DNA from: Streptomyces misionensis
GTDB taxonomy: Bacteria; Actinomycetota; Actinomycetes; Streptomycetales; Streptomycetaceae
Direction: 5' to 3'
DNA: 64,000 nt
Assembly (NCBI RefSeq): GCF_900104815.1
Contig: NZ_FNTD01000004.1
Location: forward strand, 186,001-250,000
Shown here piece by piece: positions 24,829-33,106 of this stretch; position 1 is the stretch's first letter; each line of letters starts with the position of its first letter. Below the pieces are notes generated by a model. It did not search any database. It saw only the letters and a list, made by a program, of their open reading frames with translations, and had not been told where the DNA came from. Made by a program: the position numbers and the translations under genes.

Positions 24829-25878
24829 ATGACCCGTCAGAACACCGCGCTGTGGTTGCCGAAGCGAGGCGCGCGCTTCGAGGTGGGGCCCGCCCCCTAC
24901 ACGCCCCCGGCGACGAACGAGGTCGTCGTCCGTGTGCGGGCGGTCGCCGTGAATCCCGTCGACGGCATACCGGGCTTCCTTTACCGGTTCGCCCTGCCCT
25001 GGCTGACCTTCCCGGCCGTCGTGGGCTCGGACGTCGCGGGCGAGGTCGTCGAGACCGGCCCGGGCGTGACGAGGCTGCGGCCGGGCGATCGCGTCCTCGG
25101 GCACGCCTTCGGCGTCGAGAAGTCGCAGAACCGCGCGGCCGAGGGCGCCTTCCAGCACTACGTCGTACTCATGCGGCACATGGTCTGCCCCATCCCCGAC
25201 TCCCTGTCGTTCGCGCAGGCCGCCGTCGTCCCGCTGGCCGTCTCGACCGCCGCGACCGGCATGTTCCAGCAGGACCACCTCGGACTGGCGCTGCCCTGTG
25301 CCGCCCCCGCCGAGCGGGCGGAGACGGTGCTCGTCTGGGGCGGCTCGACGAGTGTCGGCAGCAACGCGATCCAGCTCGCCCGCAACGCGGGTTACCAGGT
25401 CGTGGCCACCGCGTCACCGCACAACTTCGACTACCTCCGGTCGCTGGGAGCGGCCGAGACCGTCGACCGCTCCAGCCCCACCGCCGTCGAGGAGATCGTG
25501 GAACGCATCGGCGACAGACCGCTCGCGGGCACACTCGCCATCGGGTCCAAGTCGCTCGCCAAGACGATCGCGATCGCGGCCCGCACCGCAGGCGGCAGAC
25601 GGATCGCCTCGGCACAGCCCGCGCTGTTCACCCGCGTCGCCGGGCGACGGGCGCCGCGCCAGGGTGTGCGGGTGAGCAGCATCTGGGGCGGCACCCTGAA
25701 GGACAACGAGGTCGGACCGGCGATCTACGCCGACTTCCTGCCGACCGCCCTCGCCACCGGCACCTACCGGGCCGCACCGGACGCGACCGTCGTCGGCCAC
25801 GGGCTCGCGCACATCCCCGACGCGCTGCGCCGGCTGCGTGCCGGCGTCTCCGCGCAGAAACTCGTCGTCACCCTCTGA
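24829..25878 (+). CDS. zinc-type alcohol dehydrogenase-like oxidoreductase (quinone/enoyl reductase)
   Basis: 349-residue NAD(P)H-dependent enzyme of the medium-chain dehydrogenase family. N-terminal GroES-like domain (VVVRVRAVAVNPVDG, DVAGEVVETGPGVTRLRPGD) and a Rossmann domain with VWGGSTSVGSNAIQLARNAG as the nucleotide-binding loop. The Cys/His zinc ligands of true alcohol dehydrogenases are absent, so it belongs to the zinc-free enoyl/quinone reductase-like branch also seen as trans-acting enoyl reductases. Start ATG 24829 with GGAGAGG upstream. Regulated by the divergent TetR protein, typical of inducible detoxification; the substrate is unknown. Confidence 0.88.
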   Translation: MTRQNTALWLPKRGARFEVGPAPYTPPATNEVVVRVRAVAVNPVDGIPGFLYRFALPWLTFPAVVGSDVAGEVVETGPGVTRLRPGDRVLGHAFGVEKSQNRAAEGAFQHYVVLMRHMVCPIPDSLSFAQAAVVPLAVSTAATGMFQQDHLGLALPCAAPAERAETVLVWGGSTSVGSNAIQLARNAGYQVVATASPHNFDYLRSLGAAETVDRSSPTAVEEIVERIGDRPLAGTLAIGSKSLAKTIAIAARTAGGRRIASAQPALFTRVAGRRAPRQGVRVSSIWGGTLKDNEVGPAIYADFLPTALATGTYRAAPDATVVGHGLAHIPDALRRLRAGVSAQKLVVTL

Positions 25879-25906
25879 GGAGAGCCGCGCCCGGCAACCG
25901 GCTCCG

Positions 25907-28900
25907 TCAGTGGGCGCAAGGACGTCGGTACGGGGCGATCCTGCCGACGGTGCGCAGCCACTGCCGCTTGGTGATGACCTGGTGGTTGGCCGCGCACATG
26001 CGGTCGTAGACCTCGTCGGCTCGGTCGCTCATGAGCAGGATGCCCGGCCGGTTTCCCGGCAGGACGGTCTCCGTCATGGCCAGCGTGCGAGCGTCCGGGC
26101 TGAACTGCACGTCCATGGCGGAGACCCCCGCGAGCGTCCCCAGATCATTCGGGTCGTGCTTGTTCCCTACGTCCCAGAGCTGGATCTCGTCGACCATGCC
26201 GGCGTGTCCCGCGACGAAGCGGCCGTCGGGGCTGACGACCAGTTCCGTGATGCGGTCCTTAGCCGGAAGCACGCTGGTCTTCTGCGGCCGTGCGCGGCTG
26301 CCGACGTCCCACAGGGAGACGCTCTTGTCGTTCTTGGTGGCGACCGCGAGCGTGGTGTCGTCGAGGAATCCCGCGCTGTTCGTCTGGCCGTCGATCTGTA
26401 CGGCTGTCCCGGGCCGTCTGATGTCGCTGATGCTCACCAGCCACAGCGGTCCCTCGAAGGACCACAGGGCCAGCATGCGGGTGCGCGGGTCGAATGCCAC
26501 TCCGGCGATGCCCTGGTCGAGATGCGGGAGAGGGGGCGCGGCCCGGGACGGCCGTCGCACGTCGTGCAGATCCCAGAGCCGGGGGCCCCCGTCGTCGTAT
26601 ATCAGCAGGGTGGTCGGGTCGAGGAACTGGAGCTCGACCTCGGAGCCCTTGTGTGTGGCGTGCAGCGGGATGGTGGCCGAACGACTCGGACGTCGGGGGT
26701 TGGTGATGTCCCAGACGGTGGCCTGCGAGTCCGTGGCGTTCCCGGCCACGAGTGTTCGTCCGTCGCCGGTCACGGTCGCCCCGCCCTCGGCCCGGAAAGT
26801 CGACAGGTGCACGGGGTGGCGCGGCTCGGTGAGATCCCACAGTGCCAGGGACGAGGCGTCCTGCGTCTGGCTGATCAGCAGTCGCCCGTGCGGCAGGAAC
26901 ACCGCCCGTGTCCACGGCCGGGGCAGGGCGGCGGCGAGTGTGGGATGGTGCGGATCGGAGGTCTGCCAGATGCCGGCCGTCTTTCCGGAGACCGCAGAGT
27001 CGTAGTCCGCGCTGACCGCGATCAGGTGGCCGTCCTCGCTGAACGCCTTGCCGGGTACGCCGGACCCCGGGCTGCTGATGGTGCCGGGCAGCGGCTGCGC
27101 CACCGTTTCCGACCACAGGCTGACCATGCCCTTGTCGCCACCGCTCGCGATGACGGCGCGGTCCGGGCCGACCGCGACCGCGTACACCGGCACTTTGCCC
27201 GGCAGGCTGTCGAACAGGTCGATCCGGCTGCCGGAGCCGGAGCCGGTGATCTCCCAGTAGTCCACCGTGCCGGTCGAGTTCGCCGCCGCGAACCCGGAGC
27301 CGTCCGCGGCGAAACTCAGCGACATGATGACCGCGTCGTCGTTTCCGCTGAAGGTTTCCACGTCCCTGGTCGCCGGGTGGCGGGGATCGTGCACGTCCCA
27401 CACCGCGACGGAGCCCAGCACACCACCGGCGGCGAGCAGGTCGCCCCGCCGGCTGAAGGCCAGGCTCAAGGCCGAGTCGGCATCGCGCGTCGCCAGCAGC
27501 GCGGGCTTGTGCGCAGCGGTGACGTTCCACAGCCGGACGGCGGCCGAGCCGCGGCTCCGCCTCGTCGCTCCGTTCGCCGTGGCGAGCACCTTGCCGTCGG
27601 GGCTGAACGCGACGGCGGTGACCTCGTTCCCGCCGACCGCCAACGAGGTCTCGCCGGGGTGCGCCGGATCCCGCACGTCCCACAGTTGGACGGTGCCGGT
27701 CGCACCGGGCGCGGCGACCGTGCGGCCGTCGGCGCTGAACGCCACACTGGGTACGGCGTCCGTGTCGGCGGGGCTCCCACGCACGGCGCGCACGACGGGA
27801 TGGCCGGGATCGCGCACGTCCCACACGGAGAAGGACCGCCATGTACGGGCGGCGAGGAGGCTTCCGTCGGGGCTGAAGGCGATGGCCGCGGTGCCGTCCG
27901 TGTGCAGCACCGCGCGCGGGGCGGGCCGGTCGGGATCGGCGACGTCCCACAGGCGGATGGTCCGGTCCTTGGAGGCGGTGGCCAGGAGGCGGCCGTCGTG
28001 ACGGAACACCGTGTTGAGCACCCGGTCGGTGTGGCCCGCGAGCGTGACGGGATAGCGGGTGACGTAGGAGGCCAGCAGGCTGCTGCGGGCCTCTTTCGTG
28101 GGGGCGAGTCCGTACGCCGACAGGGCGAGCTGCCGGGCGGTGCCCGGATCGCCGTCTCGCAACTGGTCCGCGAGCTGTGCCAGCTGGCGGGAGGTGATGA
28201 GGTTCTGGCGGTGCGCGGCCGCGCGGTACTGCGTGACCGCGACCAGTCCGCCCAGCAGCGCGGCCACCACCACCAGGGCGATCCCGGCGAGGCCCCACCT
28301 GCGGCGGCGCTGCGCGGCGAGGCTCGCGGCGAGGAAACGACGTTCGTGCGGAGTGAGCGCCGCCTCGTGCTGCGGAGCGGCGAACCACTGGCGGGCCGTG
28401 ACCAGCCGCGTTCCGCCGTACAGCAGTGTCCGGTCGCGGCCGGCGGCCTCCCAGTCGTCCGCCGCGTCGGCGAGCTGCTGGTGCACCAGCAGGCCGGTGT
28501 GGTCCTCGTCGATCCAGCGACGAAGCCGGGGCCAGACCCGGAGCAGTGCCTCGTGCGCGATCTCCGCACGGTCGCCGTCGAGCGTGATCAGGCGGGCTTC
28601 CGCCAGTGCGTCGCGCGCCGCGACGAGGGCTGCGGCCTCCTCGGACGGCCGGCTGGCCAGCAGCTCGGCGAGGGAGATGCGGCGACGGGTGTCCTCGGTG
28701 CCCTTGCCGACGTGCACCATGCGCAGCAGGAGTGTGCGCGCGGCGCGGCGTGCGTCCGGGGACAGACTCTCGTAGACGGTGTCCGCCTGCTTGGTGACCG
28801 CGTTCCACACCCCGCCGGTGGCGGCGTAACCGGCGAGGGTCAGGGTGCGGCCGCCGCAGACGGCCCAGGTCCGCTGCAACGCGTAGGACAGCAGGGGCAG

Positions 28901-30520
28901 GGAGCCGGTGCCGAACGCGGTGGCGTCGCCCGGTTCCCGCCGGGACCCGATGTCGCGCAGGACGGTGTCCGACAGTCCCGCTTCCAGCCGCAGTCCGGCT
29001 GCCTCGGCGGGTTTCTCGATGGCGTCGCGCAGTTCGCCGGGGGTCATCGGAACGACGGGCAACTGGTGTTCGCGCAAGGCGGCGGCCAGTTCCGGATAGG
29101 TCAGGCAGCGCCCGTAGAAGTCGGCGCGGACGCCGATGACGACCATGGCGGGCGGGGGCTGGGCGGCGTCGGGCGAACGACAGGCGGCGCCCAGCGCCTT
29201 GATGAACGCGCGTCGCTCGTCCTCGTCCGGGCAGAGGGTGAACAGCTCCTCGAACTGGTCGACGAGCAGCAGCAACCGCCCGCCCGGCACATCCCTGCCG
29301 CCGGTCGCGACGCGCAGCGCGCGACGCACCAACTCGGGTAGGCGGTCCGGGTGTTCGCGCAGTCGCGCGGCGCACTCGTCCGGCGTCGTCTCCGCACTCG
29401 GGGCGAGCCGCCGGGCGAGGGAGGCGAGGGGTTCCGCACCGGGCGTGAGGGACAGCCGCGGCCAGGTCTGCGACCCGGGGATCCGTAATCTGCCGTGCTG
29501 CACCGCGGGCAGCAGCCCTGCGTGCAGCAGCGAGGACTTGCCCACCCCGGACGGCCCGACGACGGCGATCGGCCCGCCGGTGTCCGACGCCTGCGACATC
29601 GTCCGCAACAGTTCGGCGACGAGTCGCTCCCGGCCGAAGAAGTACCGCGAGTCCTCGGCGGTGAACGGGTGCAGCCCCCGGTACGGGCAGGGCGCCGGGG
29701 GCTGCCCGCCTTGGTCGCCGTCGTCGGACGCGCCGGTGACCGCCGCTGCCGACGGGGCGGCGGCCGCCGGGTTGGGCGCGAGGACCAGGTCTCCCGCCCG
29801 ATCGCTGAGGTGCCGGTGCGGCGCGGGCAGACCACGCCTCGGCAGGACCCGGCACAGCCGGCGGTAGACGTCCTCGGTCGTCAGCTGCGGCAACCCCGCG
29901 GGATCGCCGTCGCGCAACAGCTCGATGAGCGCTCCGGTGAACGCGGTGTACCGGTCGCCCTCCGGGGCGAGCGACTGCTCGTCGGCCGACGACGACGCCA
30001 GGACGTACGTGCCGCCGAGCGAGGCGAGTTCGAAGGCGTGCGCCGCCGCCGTGCCGAGCGCACCGTGGGCCCGGCCGGCGAAGCAGCAGTCCAGCACCAC
30101 GATCACGGACCGCGCCCGGCAGCCGCTCAGCGCCTCCCGCAACGCCTGGTACGGCAGCGCCTTGAACGCCAGCCCGCCCACCAGGTCCTCCGTGGCCTGC
30201 GTGGCCAGGTACAGCTCGTTGCCGGGGCTGACGAGGCCGTGGCCCACGTAGTAGAGCAGCAGGACGTCGGTGGCCTGCTCCGCCACCTCGGTCAGCGCGT
30301 CACCGAGCACGATCGGGTCGCGGGGGTGGAGCAGCGGCCCGCCGCCCCACAGGTTCTCCGGCGCCAGGCCGCACCGCTCGATCAGCAGTCGGGACAGGTC
30401 CTCGACGGTCTCGGCGACGGCGGGCACATCGGGGAGCGCGGACCCGGGCACGTGCCGGCCCGAGCCCACCACCAGGGCCCGCGAGCCGGGTGAGGCGAGC
30501 GCGGTGGGCCGAAGCGTCAT
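25907..30520 (-). CDS. caspase-nSTAND1-TM-WD40 conflict system protein
   Basis: 1,537-residue multi-domain protein. Residues about 12-245 form a caspase-like protease with His94 in YYVGHG and Cys146 in LDCCFAG as the catalytic dyad. About 278-700 is an nSTAND1-type NTPase: entry YRGLHPFTAEDSRYFFGRE, Walker A GPSGVGKSS (322-330), Walker B LLLLVDQFEELF (416-427, Asp421), then VIGVRADFYGRC and a helical arm. Residues 742-763 are one hydrophobic, probably membrane-spanning segment after RRRRW. From about 825 to 1,500 there are around fourteen WD40-type blades (SPDGKVLATAN, LWDV repeats). Known family logic: WD40 senses, STAND oligomerises with NTP, caspase is released to cleave targets, probably killing the cell. 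ATG at 30520 is three bases after the EACC1-like gene. Trigger and substrate are unknown. Confidence 0.9.
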   Translation of the reverse strand: MTLRPTALASPGSRALVVGSGRHVPGSALPDVPAVAETVEDLSRLLIERCGLAPENLWGGGPLLHPRDPIVLGDALTEVAEQATDVLLLYYVGHGLVSPGNELYLATQATEDLVGGLAFKALPYQALREALSGCRARSVIVVLDCCFAGRAHGALGTAAAHAFELASLGGTYVLASSSADEQSLAPEGDRYTAFTGALIELLRDGDPAGLPQLTTEDVYRRLCRVLPRRGLPAPHRHLSDRAGDLVLAPNPAAAAPSAAAVTGASDDGDQGGQPPAPCPYRGLHPFTAEDSRYFFGRERLVAELLRTMSQASDTGGPIAVVGPSGVGKSSLLHAGLLPAVQHGRLRIPGSQTWPRLSLTPGAEPLASLARRLAPSAETTPDECAARLREHPDRLPELVRRALRVATGGRDVPGGRLLLLVDQFEELFTLCPDEDERRAFIKALGAACRSPDAAQPPPAMVVIGVRADFYGRCLTYPELAAALREHQLPVVPMTPGELRDAIEKPAEAAGLRLEAGLSDTVLRDIGSRREPGDATAFGTGSLPLLSYALQRTWAVCGGRTLTLAGYAATGGVWNAVTKQADTVYESLSPDARRAARTLLLRMVHVGKGTEDTRRRISLAELLASRPSEEAAALVAARDALAEARLITLDGDRAEIAHEALLRVWPRLRRWIDEDHTGLLVHQQLADAADDWEAAGRDRTLLYGGTRLVTARQWFAAPQHEAALTPHERRFLAASLAAQRRRRWGLAGIALVVVAALLGGLVAVTQYRAAAHRQNLITSRQLAQLADQLRDGDPGTARQLALSAYGLAPTKEARSSLLASYVTRYPVTLAGHTDRVLNTVFRHDGRLLATASKDRTIRLWDVADPDRPAPRAVLHTDGTAAIAFSPDGSLLAARTWRSFSVWDVRDPGHPVVRAVRGSPADTDAVPSVAFSADGRTVAAPGATGTVQLWDVRDPAHPGETSLAVGGNEVTAVAFSPDGKVLATANGATRRSRGSAAVRLWNVTAAHKPALLATRDADSALSLAFSRRGDLLAAGGVLGSVAVWDVHDPRHPATRDVETFSGNDDAVIMSLSFAADGSGFAAANSTGTVDYWEITGSGSGSRIDLFDSLPGKVPVYAVAVGPDRAVIASGGDKGMVSLWSETVAQPLPGTISSPGSGVPGKAFSEDGHLIAVSADYDSAVSGKTAGIWQTSDPHHPTLAAALPRPWTRAVFLPHGRLLISQTQDASSLALWDLTEPRHPVHLSTFRAEGGATVTGDGRTLVAGNATDSQATVWDITNPRRPSRSATIPLHATHKGSEVELQFLDPTTLLIYDDGGPRLWDLHDVRRPSRAAPPLPHLDQGIAGVAFDPRTRMLALWSFEGPLWLVSISDIRRPGTAVQIDGQTNSAGFLDDTTLAVATKNDKSVSLWDVGSRARPQKTSVLPAKDRITELVVSPDGRFVAGHAGMVDEIQLWDVGNKHDPNDLGTLAGVSAMDVQFSPDARTLAMTETVLPGNRPGILLMSDRADEVYDRMCAANHQVITKRQWLRTVGRIAPYRRPCAH

Positions 30521-30523
30521 CGC

Positions 30524-30916
30524 TCAGCTCTCCCGCGCGGAGTCGTGGGTTCCCGGCCCGTCGAGCGATTCCGACAGCCGACGGGTCAGCTCGGTCACGT
30601 CCTGCGGCGACAGCTCACGCACGGACGGGGCCTTCAACTCGAACGACGCCCCGTCACCGCGCCGTACCGTGAGGGTGACACCCCCCGAGCGGCGACGGAT
30701 CCAGGTGATCAGCACGCTCGCCAGCGCCGTGGCGACACCTCCGGGTCCGAGCGCCACGGAAAGCGTCTCCAGCGCCGAGCCGAGCGTCCCCGGGGCGGGC
30801 GGGGCCGCCTCCAGCCGCACCCGGCCCCGCAGGGACGGATCGGCGACCAACCACTCGCGCAGGGAGCGCAGTTCGTCGGCGGCTCGCCCGCCGTCGACCG
30901 CGACCTTGACGTCCAC
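30524..30916 (-). CDS. EACC1-like effector-associated constant component
   Basis: 130-residue protein directly upstream of the caspase-STAND gene, ending TGA with only three bases before the next ATG. It begins with a beta-strand pattern VDVKVAVDGGRAADELRSL, contains LVADPSLRGRVRLEAAPPAP, a central hydrophobic segment ALGPGGVATALASVLITWI and a C-terminal strand-rich part (GGVTLTVRRGDGASFELKAP). This is the arrangement I recall for the Effector-Associated Constant Component 1 family, which in bacterial conflict systems accompanies caspase, trypsin or STAND genes. It is thought to link trigger and effector; the mechanism is unknown. GTG 30916 is preferred because GGAGG lies four bases upstream; GTG 30943 is the longer alternative. 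Confidence 0.8.
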   Translation of the reverse strand: MDVKVAVDGGRAADELRSLREWLVADPSLRGRVRLEAAPPAPGTLGSALETLSVALGPGGVATALASVLITWIRRRSGGVTLTVRRGDGASFELKAPSVRELSPQDVTELTRRLSESLDGPGTHDSARES

Positions 30917-30943
30917 TTCCCCTCCGGGCCACTCGACGGGCAC

Positions 30944-31215
30944 CCAACGCCGAGGGCGGTACCGTGCGCCCCCGCGACCGCCATGGTGTCATGCGCCACA
31001 TCGCCCCGGGAAAGCCGTACGGCCAAATCCGGCCGGACGCCTAGAGGTTGGCGCGATCGTTGTCCGGCCGGGGGTCGGGGCGCGCAGGTCGCACCGAGGC
31101 GCCGGGTGGAACCGCGGCGCAGCGTTTCGCCGGCCGGGAGGCGTACGGCTACCGCTGACGCACGGCCTTGGAGGACCGCCGTGTGCGGGGCTTGCCGCCC
31201 GTGCCACTTCCCGGG
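30944..31215. other. intergenic region upstream of the EACC1-caspase operon
   Basis: About 270 bases that must hold the promoter of the conflict operon. I see no clear -35/-10 pair, palindrome or small gene in it. Confidence 0.4.
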
Positions 31216-31995
31216 TCAGCCGACCCAACGGCCGGGCAGATCCGCGCGGATCGTCTCCGGATCGGCGGGCGTGTGACCGCGTGCGTGGATCCAGCAGTGG
31301 TCCTGCGGACCGTCCCGGCGCAGCAATCGGCCACCGGCCGCGTACCAGCGCACGGGTGAGTCGTCCGCGCTCGCCCACATCGGGTGGTCGGGCAGCTCGA
31401 CGCGGAAGTAGCGGGCCTGGAGGCGCGGCGCGAGCGCGTCCGGCAGCTCGCAGGCGTCGTGCAGGCTGCCGGCCTCGAAGAGCGACTCGCTCAGGACCAA
31501 CTCGACCCAGACCAGGGACATCCGGTCGAGGAACGGAACCCAGCCCTGGTGGGACTCGACCACCACGGGAGGATCGTCCTGCTCGATCCGGGCGAGGGGA
31601 ATCCCCCAGGAAGCGCAGTCCTGGTTCTCGCGACGGAAGACCAGGACGCCGCCCAGGGCGTCGTCGACGTAGAGCCCGGACGGCGGGACCAAGGGGTCCT
31701 GCTGCCGAATCAGGTCGTCACGACGGCCCACGAGGGCATACCCCTCCCGCAAGGCGGCGGGGAGTTCGAAGCCGAGATCACCTTCCGCGGCCGTCAACTC
31801 CTCCACGGGGCAACCGCCTTCGGGCCGCATAGGGCGCCCGGTCCACTGATCGGCGAACCAGCGCACGAACTCCCAGGCCCGCGAGCGGTCGGTCACCCCG
31901 CCTCCCAGCACCACCGACACGTCAGGACTCTCCAGCGCGTCCCGCGCCCGAGGGCTGGCAGCGGTCCCGTCCGATGGGCTACGTTGTGCGGCCAT
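31216..31995 (-). CDS. SMI1/KNR4 (SUKH) family protein, copy A
   Basis: 259-residue cytosolic protein with the SMI1/KNR4 (SUKH-1) signature: TAAEGDLGFELPAALREGYAL, then LYVDDALGGVLVFRRENQD and CASWGIPL, and later SLVWVELVLSESLFEA. SUKH proteins often act as immunity proteins against polymorphic toxins, or as scaffolds. A full paralogue with the same layout lies at 52059-52820. No toxin gene adjoins this copy; it is upstream of, and on the same strand as, the EACC1-caspase pair but separated by 270 bases. The start at ATG 31995 is uncertain (no clear ribosome-binding site; GTG 32022 is possible). Confidence 0.8.
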   Translation of the reverse strand: MAAQRSPSDGTAASPRARDALESPDVSVVLGGGVTDRSRAWEFVRWFADQWTGRPMRPEGGCPVEELTAAEGDLGFELPAALREGYALVGRRDDLIRQQDPLVPPSGLYVDDALGGVLVFRRENQDCASWGIPLARIEQDDPPVVVESHQGWVPFLDRMSLVWVELVLSESLFEAGSLHDACELPDALAPRLQARYFRVELPDHPMWASADDSPVRWYAAGGRLLRRDGPQDHCWIHARGHTPADPETIRADLPGRWVG

Positions 31996-32120
31996 GACGA
32001 CCGGGACGGCTTCGCGCCACACACGGATCGGTGACCCGGTGCCCTCCTGAGCGCCGTACGGGCCGTTGTCGGCCCTCTCGTGCGTCGAGGATCTCGCGCC
32101 GCCGCGCGGGCTCCGCCTCC

Positions 32121-32156
32121 GTCGTGTTGATCACAAGCTCGACAATCAACCACGAC
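32121..32156 (+). promoter_or_regulatory. 11-bp inverted repeat in the dienelactone hydrolase leader
   Basis: GTCGTGTTGAT (32121-32131) pairs with ATCAACCACGAC (32145-32156), one bulged C, just upstream of the ribosome-binding site AGGAGA at 32157-32162. It may be an operator or an mRNA hairpin. Confidence 0.5.
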
Positions 32157-32166
32157 AGGAGAATCC

Positions 32167-32901
32167 ATGCCCGGCAAGACCTTGCAGATACCCACCGCGG
32201 ACGGCCAGGCCGACGCGTTCGCCGCCTTCCCCGACGGCGGCGGGCGGCACCCGGGGGTGCTGATGTACGCCGACGGCTTCGGCATCCGGCCCGTGCTTCG
32301 GGAGATGGCCCGTGAACTGGCCGGACACGGCTACTACGTGGTCGTCCCCAACCTCTTCCACCGGCACGGTCCGGCCCCGCTGATCGAGCTTCCCGAGTAC
32401 ATCGGCGAAGAGGTCCGGCCCTCGCTCGTCGCCCAGGTGATGCCCATGATCCAGGCGCACACCACGGAACGCGTCCTGAGCGACGCAGACGCCTATCTCA
32501 CGTTCCTCTCCGCTCAGCCCGAGGTCGCCGCCGGACCGGTCGCGGTGACCGACTACTGCATCGGTGGCCTCCTCGCGACGCGTACCGCCGCGGCCCAGCC
32601 CGGCCGGGTGGCGGCCCTCGCCGCGTTCCACGCCCCGGTGGGGGCCGCCGGACCGGACAGCCTCTCCAGGCTCACCGCCGAGGTCCACTTCGGCCACGCC
32701 GAAGGGGACGTGACGCCGAAGTCCCTCGGCGAGCTCAACGCGTCCCTGGAGGCGGCGGGTGTCCGCTACACCTCCGAGATCTACCCGGGCACCGTCCACG
32801 GCTTCACCATGGCCGACACCGACGCGTTCGACCCGACCGCACTGGGGCTGCACTGGGACCGTCTGCTGCCCCTTCTCGCCCGAACCCTGCCGAAGAGCTG
32901 A
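32167..32901 (+). CDS. dienelactone hydrolase family protein
   Basis: 244-residue alpha/beta hydrolase of the dienelactone hydrolase family, cytosolic. The Cys nucleophile sits in VTDYCIGGLLATR (GxCxGG elbow), Asp in HFGHAEGDVTP and His in YPGTVHGFTM, giving the complete Cys-Asp-His triad. Classical members hydrolyse dienelactone in chlorocatechol breakdown, but most actinobacterial copies have unknown substrates. ATG 32167 has an ideal AGGAGA. It precedes the FabF-like gene by about 200 bases on the same strand. Confidence 0.9.
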   Translation: MPGKTLQIPTADGQADAFAAFPDGGGRHPGVLMYADGFGIRPVLREMARELAGHGYYVVVPNLFHRHGPAPLIELPEYIGEEVRPSLVAQVMPMIQAHTTERVLSDADAYLTFLSAQPEVAAGPVAVTDYCIGGLLATRTAAAQPGRVAALAAFHAPVGAAGPDSLSRLTAEVHFGHAEGDVTPKSLGELNASLEAAGVRYTSEIYPGTVHGFTMADTDAFDPTALGLHWDRLLPLLARTLPKS

Positions 32902-33106
32902 GACGGCGGCCCGGAGGGCCCGCTACCGGGTCGCGGGGGCATCTTGGGCGGCGCGCGATGCGCTGCCGCACGACTTGTAGGAACAGCACAATCCCCAGGC
33001 GTCGAATCGGTGGACGCCATCCCTGATCTCCCCTCTGAACACTGGAATGCTGCTGTGAGCACACCTCAGACGCTATGTGATGTCCGAACAACTCAAGGAG
33101 GCTGGC

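Noticed and set aside
25838-29341. Plus-strand open frame of 1,167 codons opposite the caspase-STAND gene
   Set aside because: Antisense shadow of the WD40 and STAND coding region; composition follows the codon bias of the other strand.
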